Origin: an uncultured Lachnospiraceae bacterium
Lineage (GTDB): Bacteria; Bacillota; Clostridia; Lachnospirales; Lachnospiraceae
Length of the DNA: 64,000 nucleotides
Direction: 5' to 3'
Assembly: GCA_910587155.1 (NCBI GenBank)
Contig: CAJULA010000018.1
Coordinates: 9,626-73,625, forward strand
The position numbers were made by a program, and so were the translations under genes. The notes beneath the pieces were generated by a model. The model saw nothing but the letters and a program-made list of their open reading frames with translations. It ran no database searches and had not been told where the DNA came from. Positions 36,036-45,305 of this stretch are shown here, one piece after another (the first letter of the stretch is position 1; each line of letters starts with the position of its first letter).

Positions 36036-36103
36036 ATCCCAAAACCTCCGTGAAAAAGAGCTGCACACCACTGACCCTTCGGTCGGTGTGACAGCCCCAT
36101 CCC

Positions 36104-36418
36104 TTATCTGTTCTGCAACATGGAATCCAGTTCGTTCTTGGAAACTGCACCTGTTACGGAACCGGTCTTTTGTCCGTTGTTAAAAAGGATAAAAGTCGGT
36201 ATGGACATCACTCCATATTTCATGGTAACATTCGGATTCTCATCAATATTCAGTTTCCCGATCCGCACGCGCCCGTCATATTTTTCCGCCAGTTCCTTCA
36301 CGATAGGCGCCATCATCTTACAGGGGACACACCAGTCCGCATAAAAATCCACCAGTACCGGCAGATCCGCCTGCAGAACATCTCTTTCAAAATTAGCATC
36401 TGTAAATTTGTACTCCAT
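36104..36418 (-). CDS. trxA: Thioredoxin
   Basis: 104 residues, standard size. Active site DWCVPCKMMAP (Cys-Val-Pro-Cys, a variant of CGPC), preceded by LVDFYADW, with the cis-proline segment MSIPTFILFNNGQ. It reduces protein disulfides in the cytoplasm. The WCVPC site deviates from the canonical WCGPC and could shift the redox potential. An AAGGA site precedes the ATG. It is separated by 69 bp from the antiporter operon on the same strand. Confidence 0.92.
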   Translation of the reverse strand: MEYKFTDANFERDVLQADLPVLVDFYADWCVPCKMMAPIVKELAEKYDGRVRIGKLNIDENPNVTMKYGVMSIPTFILFNNGQKTGSVTGAVSKNELDSMLQNR

Positions 36419-36486
36419 ACACGATCATCCTTTCCTTATTAAAATAATCATTACTGTCCTGAAACCGCAGACAATCCGAAAAAACG

Positions 36487-36508
36487 AAAAAGCATTCCAG
36501 GCTTTTCC
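36487..36508 (-). terminator. Weak intrinsic terminator after trmB
   Basis: On the minus strand GGAAAAGCC pairs with GCTTTTTC-type sequence across a short loop (AAAAGC/GCTTTT stem) and is followed by CGTTTTTTCGG. It lies 5-26 bp beyond the TrmB stop. Confidence 0.45.
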
Positions 36509-36512
36509 TATT

Positions 36513-37157
36513 TTATACATTCCTGCATATTATATACTTGCAGATCGGATTGCCTGCTGCCGAAAACCGTTCCTCATATTCCGTCATGACATTGCCTGCC
36601 ATCATTTCCTCATCATGATGCAGATCATAGGTGAGCTTCTCCGCCTTCCAGCCCGCAGGTCCCAGCTCGCTCACCGCAAAATCAAATAATGCCCGATTAT
36701 CTGTCTTAAATTCAATCCGCCCATCCGGTTCCAATATATGATCATACCGGGCCAGAAACGCACCCGAAGTCAGGCGCCGTCTGGCATGCCGTTCTTTCGG
36801 CCAGGGGTCTGAAAAGTTCAGATAAATTCTTGCCACCTCTCCTTCTGCAAATACGGCTTCCAGCTCCGAGGCATCCATGCACAAAAACACCAGATTCGGC
36901 AGCGGATTTTTCTCCATCTTCTGCAACGCCCGGATCAGTACGCTGCTATAGCGCTCAATCCCCACATAATTAATGCCGGGATTTTCCGACGCCAGTGTCA
37001 TCAGAAACTTTCCTTTACCCATCCCCACTTCCATGTGAAGCGGATGGTCATTGCCAAACAGCTCTTTCCAGAGCCCCCGTGTCTTCTCCGCCTCTTTGAT
37101 CACCAGCGGACTTTTGTCAATCATCTCCTGAGAACCAGGAATGTTCCTTAGCCGCAT
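36513..37157 (-). CDS. trmB: tRNA (guanine-N7-)-methyltransferase
   Basis: 214 residues. TrmB methylates G46 of tRNAs using S-adenosylmethionine. LHMEVGMGKGKFLMTLA is the SAM-binding loop, NYVGIERYSSVLIRAL follows, and NFSDPWPKERHARRRLT is the diagnostic catalytic motif. FKTDNRALFDF and TEYEERF lie in the C-terminal part. Full length for the family. Confidence 0.93.
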   Translation of the reverse strand: MRLRNIPGSQEMIDKSPLVIKEAEKTRGLWKELFGNDHPLHMEVGMGKGKFLMTLASENPGINYVGIERYSSVLIRALQKMEKNPLPNLVFLCMDASELEAVFAEGEVARIYLNFSDPWPKERHARRRLTSGAFLARYDHILEPDGRIEFKTDNRALFDFAVSELGPAGWKAEKLTYDLHHDEEMMAGNVMTEYEERFSAAGNPICKYIICRNV

Positions 37158-37274
37158 CCCTTCCTGCCCTTCCTATGGTATTTCCGTTTCTCACCCATGT
37201 ATTGTACACCACTTAATTCCCAAAATCAACGATACAATGATACATATTTGCAGACAAACCCAAAGTCACACTGT

Positions 37275-37310
37275 CTCTGAGGAAGTGCTGATTAAATCAG
37301 CGTTTCCCTA
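37275..37310. repeat. Shortened copy of the dispersed palindromic repeat
   Basis: CTCTGAGGAAGTGCTGATTA followed by AATCAGCGTTTCCCTA. The left half matches the left end of the full copies, and the right half matches their right end, so it is an internal-deletion derivative. It lies 80-115 bp upstream of the glycogen debranching gene. Confidence 0.72.
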
Positions 37311-37391
37311 GGAAAATGGAATCATCTGTGTTAGAATGGAAAATAATACTATAAAAGTCTCAACCTTTGTCAGGAAAGAGGAGGACCGCTT

Positions 37392-39512
37392 ATGACTGCT
37401 AAACAGGACACTCTGTCAATCATGCCTCTGCAGGAGCTCAAAGTACTTGACACCATAAACGGCTTTGAAGTCAGGCCCGGTTTTTATACGCAGAATGGCG
37501 CTACGGCGCTTTCCAACAGTTGTGTGAATTTCACAGTGCAGTCCCAGAATGCCACATCCTGCGAACTGCTTCTCTATAACCGGGAAGAAGCGGAACCTTT
37601 TGCCATCCTCCCCTTTCCCGAACGCTACCGGATCGGGAAAGTATATTCCATGATCGTATTCGGGCTGAATATCGAGAATTTTGAATATGCGTATCGGCTG
37701 GATGGCCCATATGAACCCAAAAAAGGACTGATCTTTGATAAGAGACATGTATTGCTGGATCCCTACGCCAAGGCAGTGGCAGGCCAGAGTGTATGGGGTA
37801 TGGCTTCCAATGAAAACGGCTATCGGGCCAGAGTTGTCCGCAACAACTTTGACTGGGAGTTCGAAAAGCAGTCCGTGATCCCTATGGAAGATCTGATTAT
37901 CTATGAACTGCATGTAAGAGGATTTACCATGGATCCTTCGTCCGGTGTCACGCACCGGGGCACGTTTGCGGGTCTGCGGGAGAAGATTCCTTATCTGAAA
38001 GACCTGGGTGTCAATGCGGTGGAACTGATGCCTATTTTTGAATTTGACGAGACAAGGGATATGCGAATGGTGGACGGACGGCAGCTTCTGGACTACTGGG
38101 GATATAATACGGTCAGCTTTTTTGCCCCCAATACAAGCTACAATTCCGACCGGGAGCACAACCGGGAAGGCACGGAACTGAAAGAGGTCATCCGGGATCT
38201 GAAGAAAAACGGCATTGAAATCATACTGGATGTGGTGTTTAACCATACTGCGGAAGGAAATGAGCGCGGCCCCTATATTTCATTTAAGGGGTTTGACAAC
38301 AATATTTACTATATGCTGACACCGGACGGTTCCTATTATAATTTCAGCGGCTGCGGAAATACGCTGAACTGCAACCATCCCATCGTACAGCAGATGATAC
38401 TGGAATGTCTGCGTTATTGGGTCACGGATTACCGCATAGACGGCTTCCGCTTCGATCTTGCTACCATACTGGGACGGAATGAAGACGGTTCTCCCATGAA
38501 CAATCCGCCCCTGTTAAAGCAACTCGCTCTCGATCCCATACTGGGCGATACCAAACTGATCGCGGAAGCATGGGATGCCGGCGGCCTGTATCAGGTGGGA
38601 ACCTTCCCCTCCTGGAACCGCTGGGCGGAATGGAACGGCAAATACAGAGATTGTCTGCGCAATTATCTGAAAGGGGATCTGTGGGCCGCACCGGAAGCCG
38701 CACTGCGCATCACCGGATCGCCTGATCTCTATAAATCCTACGGCCGGGGCTATGATTCCTCCGTGAACTTTATCACCTGTCATGACGGCTTCCCGCTCTA
38801 TGACCTGTATTCGTACAACACCAAACATAACGAAGCCAACGGCTGGAACAACACCGACGGTTCCGATGACAACCGGAGCTGGAACTGCGGCATCGAGGGA
38901 GAAACCGACGATCCTGCCGTCATTGAGCTGCGCAATCGTCTGGTGAAAAATGCCTGTGCCGTCCTGCTCTGCAGCCGCGGCACTCCCATGTTTCTGGCGG
39001 GAGACGAATTTGGCAATACCCAGTTTGGCAACAATAATTCCTACTGTCAGGACAATATCATTTCCTGGCTGGACTGGGATCTGCTTGGCAAAAATCAGGA
39101 TATCTACCGTTTTTTCCGCTATATGATCTCATTCCGCAAAAAGCACCCCGCCATCCGCATGGACCTGGAACAGTCGGGCACCGGCTATCCTCCGATCAGC
39201 ATCCACAACGGCGCACCCGATTACGCAAAGACCGATGAAAATACGAAGACTCTGGGTGTCCTCTACACAGGATATGACCGGAAAAACAAAGTGGAGGATA
39301 TCGTATATATCTGCATCAACGCCTACTGGGAAACAGAAACCATCCGTCTGCCTCTCCTGCCCAAGTACCTCTCCTGGCACCTGGCAGTCAATACAGGAGT
39401 CCCCTATGGAGAAGATGCTTTCTTTCCCGAAGGCGCCGTATTGCTGGCATCGGGAGAGTTTCTGATGAAGGAGCGCAGTGTCGCTGTGTTTACAGGAAGG
39501 AGCAGACAATGA
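37392..39512 (+). CDS. glgX: Glycogen debranching enzyme (GlgX/isoamylase type)
   Basis: 706 residues of glycoside hydrolase family 13. The N-terminal carbohydrate-binding domain contains CELLLYNREEAEPFAILPFP. Catalytic regions appear in order: YELHVRGFTMDPSSG, DVVFNHTAEGNE, YRIDGFRFDLATI (nucleophile Asp), LIAEAWDAGGLYQVG (acid/base Glu) and NFITCHDGFPLYD (transition-state Asp). It hydrolyses alpha-1,6 branch points of glycogen or limit dextrin. GAGGAGG precedes the ATG. The end overlaps the start of the exonuclease gene by 4 bp, suggesting co-translation though the functions differ. Confidence 0.92.
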   Translation: MTAKQDTLSIMPLQELKVLDTINGFEVRPGFYTQNGATALSNSCVNFTVQSQNATSCELLLYNREEAEPFAILPFPERYRIGKVYSMIVFGLNIENFEYAYRLDGPYEPKKGLIFDKRHVLLDPYAKAVAGQSVWGMASNENGYRARVVRNNFDWEFEKQSVIPMEDLIIYELHVRGFTMDPSSGVTHRGTFAGLREKIPYLKDLGVNAVELMPIFEFDETRDMRMVDGRQLLDYWGYNTVSFFAPNTSYNSDREHNREGTELKEVIRDLKKNGIEIILDVVFNHTAEGNERGPYISFKGFDNNIYYMLTPDGSYYNFSGCGNTLNCNHPIVQQMILECLRYWVTDYRIDGFRFDLATILGRNEDGSPMNNPPLLKQLALDPILGDTKLIAEAWDAGGLYQVGTFPSWNRWAEWNGKYRDCLRNYLKGDLWAAPEAALRITGSPDLYKSYGRGYDSSVNFITCHDGFPLYDLYSYNTKHNEANGWNNTDGSDDNRSWNCGIEGETDDPAVIELRNRLVKNACAVLLCSRGTPMFLAGDEFGNTQFGNNNSYCQDNIISWLDWDLLGKNQDIYRFFRYMISFRKKHPAIRMDLEQSGTGYPPISIHNGAPDYAKTDENTKTLGVLYTGYDRKNKVEDIVYICINAYWETETIRLPLLPKYLSWHLAVNTGVPYGEDAFFPEGAVLLASGEFLMKERSVAVFTGRSRQ

Positions 39513-40465
39513 ATTATATCATATTTGATCTGGAATGGAATCAGAGCAGCCTGCCGGAGCTGGAAAACAAAGCCATCCCTTTCGAAATCATTGAAATCGG
39601 TGCCGTAAAATTAAACAGTGACCGGCAGATGGTTGACCGGTTCCATGCGCTGATCTGTCCCCAGGTCTACAGAGAAATGCACAAAATGACCCGGGATCTG
39701 ATCCATCTGCAGATGAAAGAACTGAAAAAAAACGGGGATACTTTTGTCCATGTGGCCAAACGCTTCCTGAAATGGTGCGGGGATGATATCGTATTTTGCA
39801 GCTGGGGTCCTCTCGACCTCACTGAGCTGCAACGGAATATGGCTTATTATCATATGCCGCCGCTGTCTGACGGTCCCATGACCTTTCTCGATATTCAAAA
39901 GCTGTTCAGTATTGCCTGTGAGGACAGAAAATCGCGCCGTTCTCTGGAATATGCAGTGGATTTTCTGAGAATCGAAAAAGATATTCCTTTCCACCGCGCC
40001 TTCAGCGATGCTTACTACACGGCAAAAGTACTGGAAAGACTGGATCGGGAGGTGGAAAAAAATCTGTCCTTTGACCTGTTTCACAAACCGGCAGACCGAT
40101 CTCAGGAAGTGCATATTGTTTTTGACGATTATGCCAAATATATCTCCCGCAAATTTCCGGATAAAACGGAGGCATTTAAAGACCGGGAGGTGTGCAGCAC
40201 AAAGTGTTTTTTCTGCCGCCGCAACCTGAAACGCAAGATCAGATGGTTCACCCCTAACGGAAAACATTATTACAGTCTGTCCTATTGTGAAAAACACGGA
40301 TACATGAAAGGAAAAATACGGATTCGCAAAGATTATGGCGAAGATGGGATTTATATTGTAAAAACACTCAAATTCATATCGGAAGAGGATGCCGGAAAAA
40401 TCAGGGAACGTCAGGACAGGGCCAGAGTACTCCGCAGGTTAAAGCGGAAACGGGGCAAGTCCTGA
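39509..40465 (+). CDS. DEDDh 3'-5' exonuclease (KapD-like) with Cys-rich C-terminus
   Basis: 318 residues. Residues 1-185 are a DnaQ-type exonuclease: FDLEWNQSS (DxE), FEIIEIGAVKL, CSWGPLDLTELQ and the HRAFSDAYYTAKVL motif with catalytic His and Asp. Such proteins include KapD, an inhibitor of the sporulation kinase pathway. The C-terminal part has CSTKCFFCRRN and SLSYCEKHGYMK, a likely zinc site, followed by a basic tail (RRLKRKRGKS), which may bind RNA or DNA. This is an extension over the simple exonuclease. Substrate unknown. Confidence 0.85.
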   Translation: MNYIIFDLEWNQSSLPELENKAIPFEIIEIGAVKLNSDRQMVDRFHALICPQVYREMHKMTRDLIHLQMKELKKNGDTFVHVAKRFLKWCGDDIVFCSWGPLDLTELQRNMAYYHMPPLSDGPMTFLDIQKLFSIACEDRKSRRSLEYAVDFLRIEKDIPFHRAFSDAYYTAKVLERLDREVEKNLSFDLFHKPADRSQEVHIVFDDYAKYISRKFPDKTEAFKDREVCSTKCFFCRRNLKRKIRWFTPNGKHYYSLSYCEKHGYMKGKIRIRKDYGEDGIYIVKTLKFISEEDAGKIRERQDRARVLRRLKRKRGKS

Positions 40466-40477
40466 GTCCCGCACCAG

Positions 40478-41956
40478 TCAGAAATCAAAATCATCAAATT
40501 CGGAAGGGATCTTCTTTCTCTTCTTATGTCTGTTTCTCACCTTTCGCCTCTGGGCAAACTGATAATTATCAATCACTGCCTTGATCACAAAGATAAGAAT
40601 AAAGAAGCCGGCAATGCCGATTATCCAGACAATCACCAGTCTGACATTGACAAAAATAACTTTGCCACCCGCATCTTCCGGCTCCTCTTTGGTGCTCTCG
40701 CTCTCTTTTTCCTGATGGTTCTCCATCTGGTTTTTAAAATCGAAGGTATTCTCCGCCTCCTCCTGTGCCAGATCCACCGTTGCACTCCCCACCGGAATGC
40801 CATGATACGTATACTGGATGGAGGCCACGGATGATTCCGACTCGGTATCATAGGAGAGTTCCGAATCCAGATCATCAAAGACAGCCGTGATGGGTATTAC
40901 CACACTGTCCGAAGGATTGATGGAAAGGATCGGATTGGATGCGCCAAACACATCATTATCCGTCTGAAAGAAATCATGGTTTTCCACCGTGTATTCTTTT
41001 TCATTGGCAGCGATATTGACCTTCTGGAAATTGGAAAATCCATATTCAAACAGGCTTAGCGTATCATCATACTGGTGCGGCGATTCTTCCCGCATGACGA
41101 CACAGATCAGCTTCATGCCGTCCTTCTCCGCACAGGTGACAAGCGTCTGCCTGGAATCATTGGTATATCCCGTCTTACTGCCTACCAGATATTCATAATT
41201 GTATCTGCCGCCCAGCATAAATTTGTTGTGGGTATTGGCATACAGATCATCATCGGGCTGGGTAGGCGACGGCGGGATATAATAGGAAGCCGTGGATGAC
41301 ATCTTGCACAACAGTTCATTGTCAAAAAACGCTCTGGCGATCATGGCCAGATCATAAGGGGTCGTATAATGATTTTCATCATGAAGGCCATTTGTCGTCA
41401 CAAAATGGGAATTCAGGCATCCCAGCTCCCTGGCCCGCTGATTCATCAGCTCTACAAAAGCTTCCATACTGCCGCTGATATGCTCTGCCAGAGCGTTGGC
41501 CGCCTCATTGGCCGATGCCACCAGAATCCCGTACATACACTGCTCCACCGTGATGACTTCCCCCTCGTCCAAACCGATATTGGAGCTTTTACGCGGAATG
41601 CTGAATACTGCATCATGGGATACGGGCACATCTTCATTCATCTGACACTGCTCCGAACCGATCAGGCAGGTCAGTATCTTGGTCACACTGGCCGGATACA
41701 GCTTTTCATGAATATTTTTCTCATACAGGATGGTGCCTGTCTCCGCTTCCATCAGAATCGCCCCCTGCGCTCCCACCGCAGGCCCGTCGGGCCACTCTTC
41801 ATAGGCATTGGAAGCAATGGGCAGAGCCCGCCTTGCCTCCTCTTCCGCCGCATAATCTGTGGCACAGGAAACAAAGCAGTCAGTCAGACATGTATAAGTA
41901 AAAAGAAAAACGCCCATTCCCAACATCAGGAGACGCTTTTTGAAAGATCTCATCAT
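40478..41956 (-). CDS. dacF: D-alanyl-D-alanine carboxypeptidase (DacF type)
   Basis: 492 residues. An N-terminal hydrophobic signal (LLMLGMGVFLFTYTCLT) is followed by the serine peptidase S11 domain: YPASVTKILTCLIG (SxxK), VASANEAANALAEH (SxN) and LVGSKTGYTNDSRQ (KTG). It trims the terminal D-alanine of peptidoglycan stem peptides. A C-terminal PBP5-type beta domain follows, then one membrane helix (LVIVWIIGIAGFFILIFVI) and a basic cytoplasmic tail (RRKVRNRHKKRKK). The tail anchor is common to the DacF group. Convergent with the exonuclease gene, 12 bp apart. Confidence 0.92.
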   Translation of the reverse strand: MMRSFKKRLLMLGMGVFLFTYTCLTDCFVSCATDYAAEEEARRALPIASNAYEEWPDGPAVGAQGAILMEAETGTILYEKNIHEKLYPASVTKILTCLIGSEQCQMNEDVPVSHDAVFSIPRKSSNIGLDEGEVITVEQCMYGILVASANEAANALAEHISGSMEAFVELMNQRARELGCLNSHFVTTNGLHDENHYTTPYDLAMIARAFFDNELLCKMSSTASYYIPPSPTQPDDDLYANTHNKFMLGGRYNYEYLVGSKTGYTNDSRQTLVTCAEKDGMKLICVVMREESPHQYDDTLSLFEYGFSNFQKVNIAANEKEYTVENHDFFQTDNDVFGASNPILSINPSDSVVIPITAVFDDLDSELSYDTESESSVASIQYTYHGIPVGSATVDLAQEEAENTFDFKNQMENHQEKESESTKEEPEDAGGKVIFVNVRLVIVWIIGIAGFFILIFVIKAVIDNYQFAQRRKVRNRHKKRKKIPSEFDDFDF

Positions 41957-42086
41957 AAATACAACACTCCGGATTCCTTCCCTGCTACTGAAACACTGGT
42001 TTTAGTCTAACATAACGATATTGCAGTGTCAACCGGCTTGCACGTAACAGATCACACAAGTCAGATCCCATGTATGCCTGCGTCAG

Positions 42087-42602
42087 TCAGCGGACACGCA
42101 CATAACGGTAATGCGGCATATCCACGCCCCGATAATGTTTTGTATCGCTGTCCCTCTTACTCATACCGTTCCTGAGCGCCACATTCTGGGAAGCTGTGTT
42201 GGTATCTCTGATAACAGAACAGACCGCATCTGCCTGCAGTACCTCAAAAGCGTATTGCATGCACGCGGCGGCAGCTTCTGTCGCATATCCTTTGTGCCAG
42301 TATAAACGCTGAAAAAGATAGCCCACTTCCAACACTTCCTGCCCTTTCCATGGCTGCATGGTAAGACCGCACTGGCCGATCATGGCACCCGTTTCTTTCA
42401 GCACCACTGCCCACAGGCCAAATCCCCATTTCCGGTATCTGGCAATCTGCCGCTCCAGCCATTCCTGCGCTTCCTCATCATTAAATGCCCCTTCATAGGC
42501 ATACATGGTTTCTTCGTCCTGCAAAATTTTACATAAATCATCGAAATCACCCTGCTCCATTTCGCGCAGATATAATCTCTCTGTTTCCAGTATTATTTGC
42601 AT
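42087..42602 (-). CDS. GNAT acetyltransferase (RimJ/RimL type)
   Basis: 171 residues. LETERLYLREMEQGDFDDLC is the classical RimJ/RimL start, ETGAMIGQCGLTMQPW the central strand, WHKGYATEAAAACMQYAF the acetyl-CoA loop, and NTASQNVALRNGM the C-terminal signature. The family acetylates alpha-amino groups of ribosomal or other proteins, or small amines. Its stop is at 42087 and the HD-domain gene lies 4 bp upstream on the same strand. Confidence 0.88.
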   Translation of the reverse strand: MQIILETERLYLREMEQGDFDDLCKILQDEETMYAYEGAFNDEEAQEWLERQIARYRKWGFGLWAVVLKETGAMIGQCGLTMQPWKGQEVLEVGYLFQRLYWHKGYATEAAAACMQYAFEVLQADAVCSVIRDTNTASQNVALRNGMSKRDSDTKHYRGVDMPHYRYVRVR

Positions 42603-42606
42603 TCCC

Positions 42607-43182
42607 CTATAAATTTCCTTTCAGCCCGATTTCTTCCGCCTTTTTCTTCATACCTTCAATACTTTCATAAATCACTGTGTCAAGTTCCATGCCAAGCATC
42701 TCACAGCCGCTGCGTATCACCTCCCGGTTCACGCCTGCGGCAAAAGACTTATCCTTGAATTTTTTCTTCACCGATTTCACTTCCAGATCCAGAACACTTT
42801 TGGACGGACGCATCAGACATACGGCATGAATCAGGCCGGTCAGTTCATCCGTCGCAAAAAGAACCTTTTCCATCTTACTCTCTGGCTTCGTATCCGTACA
42901 GAGTCCATATCCATGACATTTCATGGCCCGGATATAGACTTCATCAATCCCTTCCGCACGCATAATCTCTTCTGCCTTATGGCAATGCTCTTCCGGATAT
43001 TTCTCATAATCCAGATCATGGAGCAGTCCGGCCACACCCCACACTTCTTCATCCTCACCCCAGAGTCCTGCAAAATGTGCCATAACCGCCTCAACCTCCA
43101 TGGCATGCTTCTGCAGAGCCGGAGACTGCGTATATGTGGTCAGCAATTCCCATGCCTGCGTCCTTGTCATCTTATGATCCAT
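42607..43182 (-). CDS. HD-domain (HDIG) hydrolase
   Basis: About 191 residues from the ATG at 43182, which follows a GGAAAGGTGG site; the frame extends to 43269 but those residues are not needed. Metal-binding HD residues are seen in EVEAVMAHFAG, VAGLLHDLDYEKYPEEH and IRAMKCHGYGL. Such proteins are phosphohydrolases of nucleotides or unknown metabolites. It has no membrane or regulatory domain. Located between a GNAT and the DJ-1/PfpI gene. Confidence 0.82.
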   Translation of the reverse strand: MDHKMTRTQAWELLTTYTQSPALQKHAMEVEAVMAHFAGLWGEDEEVWGVAGLLHDLDYEKYPEEHCHKAEEIMRAEGIDEVYIRAMKCHGYGLCTDTKPESKMEKVLFATDELTGLIHAVCLMRPSKSVLDLEVKSVKKKFKDKSFAAGVNREVIRSGCEMLGMELDTVIYESIEGMKKKAEEIGLKGNL

Positions 43183-43234
43183 TGTATCAACCACCTTTCC
43201 GATAATAACCGACGGTAAGCCCCGTTGCCGGCGC

Positions 43235-43834
43235 TTACATTTCCGGCAGTGGGGCCGTATAATATCCAAGCTTATGGAAGTTATACCAGTCCGCTATTTT
43301 CTGTTTATCCGCAACCTGCAGGGCTATCAGAACCTCTCTGGCAAATTCCATGGGGGCCGTTCCGTTTGCCGTGATCACATTTGCATCACACACCGCCTGC
43401 CTGGCGACAAACTTCTCTTCTCCCGTATAGCGCTCCCCTGCCCATTGCTTCAAGTCCTGCAGGTCATTGGCGGTATGGCACACATCATTTAAAACACCGG
43501 TTGTCCCTAAAAAGCCTGCTGCGTCACAGATCCCGCCCAATACTCTTCCTTTTCGGTGACACTCCTTTACGAGTGTCTCCACCTGCCTTGCATCCTCATT
43601 TCTCCATGTCATACCGCCTGTCAGGATGAGAGCCTCATAGTCATCCGGCACAGACCCCAGATCGTAATCCGGCACTACCCGGAAGCCGCCAATGGAAGTT
43701 ACCGCATCGCGCGACAGAGATACTGTCTTTATTTCATACTGCTCCTGTCCCAGCATCATCACTGCTGACGCAAGATAGGCTGCCTCCCAATCTGCATACT
43801 GAGGCAGAATTACAAATAAGATTGTTTTTTTCAT
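43235..43834 (-). CDS. DJ-1/PfpI family protein
   Basis: 199 residues. GGICDAAGFLG is the nucleophile elbow with the conserved cysteine, YEALILTGGMTWRNED precedes it, and GTAPMEFAREVLIALQ lies near the end. The family includes deglycases, chaperones and peptidase-like enzymes, and the exact activity cannot be read here. A strong AAGGAG site precedes the ATG. Confidence 0.87.
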   Translation of the reverse strand: MKKTILFVILPQYADWEAAYLASAVMMLGQEQYEIKTVSLSRDAVTSIGGFRVVPDYDLGSVPDDYEALILTGGMTWRNEDARQVETLVKECHRKGRVLGGICDAAGFLGTTGVLNDVCHTANDLQDLKQWAGERYTGEEKFVARQAVCDANVITANGTAPMEFAREVLIALQVADKQKIADWYNFHKLGYYTAPLPEM

Positions 43835-43896
43835 CCTTTTGTCTCCTTCTTATCATAGACAGAACCTTATTTCCTGCCAATTCACTGTTTCCGTTA

Positions 43897-43925
43897 ATCA
43901 TAGCACAATGAGAGTTACCGCACAA
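43897..43925 (-). promoter_or_regulatory. Promoter of the DJ-1/PfpI gene
   Basis: On the minus strand TTGTGC (43920-43925) and TATGAT (43897-43902) are separated by 17 bp, and the gene starts about 63 bp downstream. The -10 and spacing are good, the -35 is moderate. Confidence 0.5.
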
Positions 43926-44300
43926 CTAAATTTCTTACGTCAGTGAAAAATTCCCGGCACTGGCAGGATCATCTTTGCTGAACACAGCCGCCTTTTTAAG
44001 TCACCCCTCAGATAAAACGGTTTCACTTCCGCTCAGAATCCATGCAGGCTTGACATCATATACCCCCATGCCTAAGGACAATTTCGCGCCTACCTGACAA
44101 AAAGAAAATATAACTCATTTAAGGAAGCCTATCTTCTTTACTTGGAAAGCTCATGTTAACAGCGTGAATACATCTATTCCCACAATGTTATCCTTTTTGC
44201 TGTTTTAGCAGAAAAACTGTCGGCAATTATCACGGGGATATGCTGATGTACTATAACGAAAATGCACCGACGTTTCACACGGTAATTACATTAAAACAAT
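43926..44300. other. Gene-free interval
   Basis: About 375 bp with stops in all frames and no recognisable protein fragment, RNA or repeat. It is AT-rich toward its right end, and contains only the terminator at its right border. It separates housekeeping genes from the sigma-factor locus. Confidence 0.5.
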
Positions 44301-44322
44301 AGGAGGCATACAAACGCCTCCT
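44301..44322 (-). terminator. Intrinsic terminator of the sigma-factor locus
   Basis: On the minus strand AGGAGGC pairs with GCCTCCT over an 8-nt loop and is followed by ATTGTTTTAATG. It lies 26 bp beyond the stop of the lipoprotein gene. Confidence 0.65.
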
Positions 44323-44347
44323 AAACATTTTTCATCCTACGGCTTTA

Positions 44348-45211
44348 TTAATGCTCATAATATGTAGTATCATCCAATCCCTGTATCGTATATGCCTCTA
44401 ATATACTGCCATCCACGGCATTAACCGTGCAAACGTAATTGAGCAAAGCATCCATCTCTATCCCATCTTTCATATTGTTAAATCCAATGATGTAAGCTAA
44501 CGCACCTTTGTCTTTTTCCTTTATTTCACTCCAATCCGCAACACACAAATCCGAACTCCAGCCATAAGTCTCATTGATGCATAATTTTAATTCCTTTGCA
44601 TTTTCACCAAGGTCTGTTTCCATCGCTTTCTGTGCAATCTGTACCGCTTTCTCCTCGCTGATGCCGCCCGCCGCCTGCACCTTTGCCTCAAGTTCTGCTC
44701 TTTTAGCGCGATCCTCTGCCTCATACTCTGTTTCCGTCTTTCGATTCATGTTGAGAGATATCCGAAAATTGCAGTCAATAATCTCCAAAAGCTCCTCGTC
44801 GGTAAGCTCCCTGTCCGGCAAATAATATTCTCCGGTAGATACAATATAACAGAGTGATCCTTCCGTCACATCCTCCGCACTGTCCACCTCCTGAATCATC
44901 CTTTCAGGCTTTGCCGTTTCATTCTGATAGGATTCCTGCAGTTCTGCCATACGCTCTTTTTCTTTGTCAGAGTATGCCCTCACTATACTGCCCGTTTCCT
45001 CACACTTTCCATTTGTCTGTGTCTGGGCAGAGTCCCCATCAGTCTGTACTGACGTGACTTCCTGTTCTGTTTCTGAAATCACAAACTGTACTTCCTGATC
45101 TGCCTGTGAGCCGGTATTCTCCGTTTTCCCGCATCCTGTCAGCGAGAAAACATTTGCAAACGTTAAAACTACAACAAAAGCAACTAATAACTTTGGATAT
45201 TTTTTCTTCAT
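44348..45211 (-). CDS. Lipoprotein, paralogue of the neighbouring anti-sigma-like protein
   Basis: 287 residues. Signal peptide with lipobox: VVLTFANVFSLTGCGK, cysteine at about 27. The mature protein repeats the pattern of the C-terminal part of the 45306 protein: RAYSDKEKERMAELQESYQN, SAEDVTEGSLCYIVSTGEYY and LTDEELLEIIDCNF, then a PepSY-like ISEEKAVQIAQKAMETDLGE and a terminal AVDGSILEAYTIQGLD. The two genes clearly arose by duplication, with one copy retaining a membrane anchor and the other acquiring a lipid anchor. It is likely an extracytoplasmic sensor or accessory of the ECF sigma system. No known enzyme motif. Confidence 0.8.
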   Translation of the reverse strand: MKKKYPKLLVAFVVVLTFANVFSLTGCGKTENTGSQADQEVQFVISETEQEVTSVQTDGDSAQTQTNGKCEETGSIVRAYSDKEKERMAELQESYQNETAKPERMIQEVDSAEDVTEGSLCYIVSTGEYYLPDRELTDEELLEIIDCNFRISLNMNRKTETEYEAEDRAKRAELEAKVQAAGGISEEKAVQIAQKAMETDLGENAKELKLCINETYGWSSDLCVADWSEIKEKDKGALAYIIGFNNMKDGIEMDALLNYVCTVNAVDGSILEAYTIQGLDDTTYYEH

Positions 45212-45305
45212 TCCTTTATCCTCTCGTTCTCATTTATTTATAACATTCCCTACCAAAGAGCCGGAAAAGTGCTGTTGCTTTTTCGGCTCTGGCGTTTCAA
45301 TATTT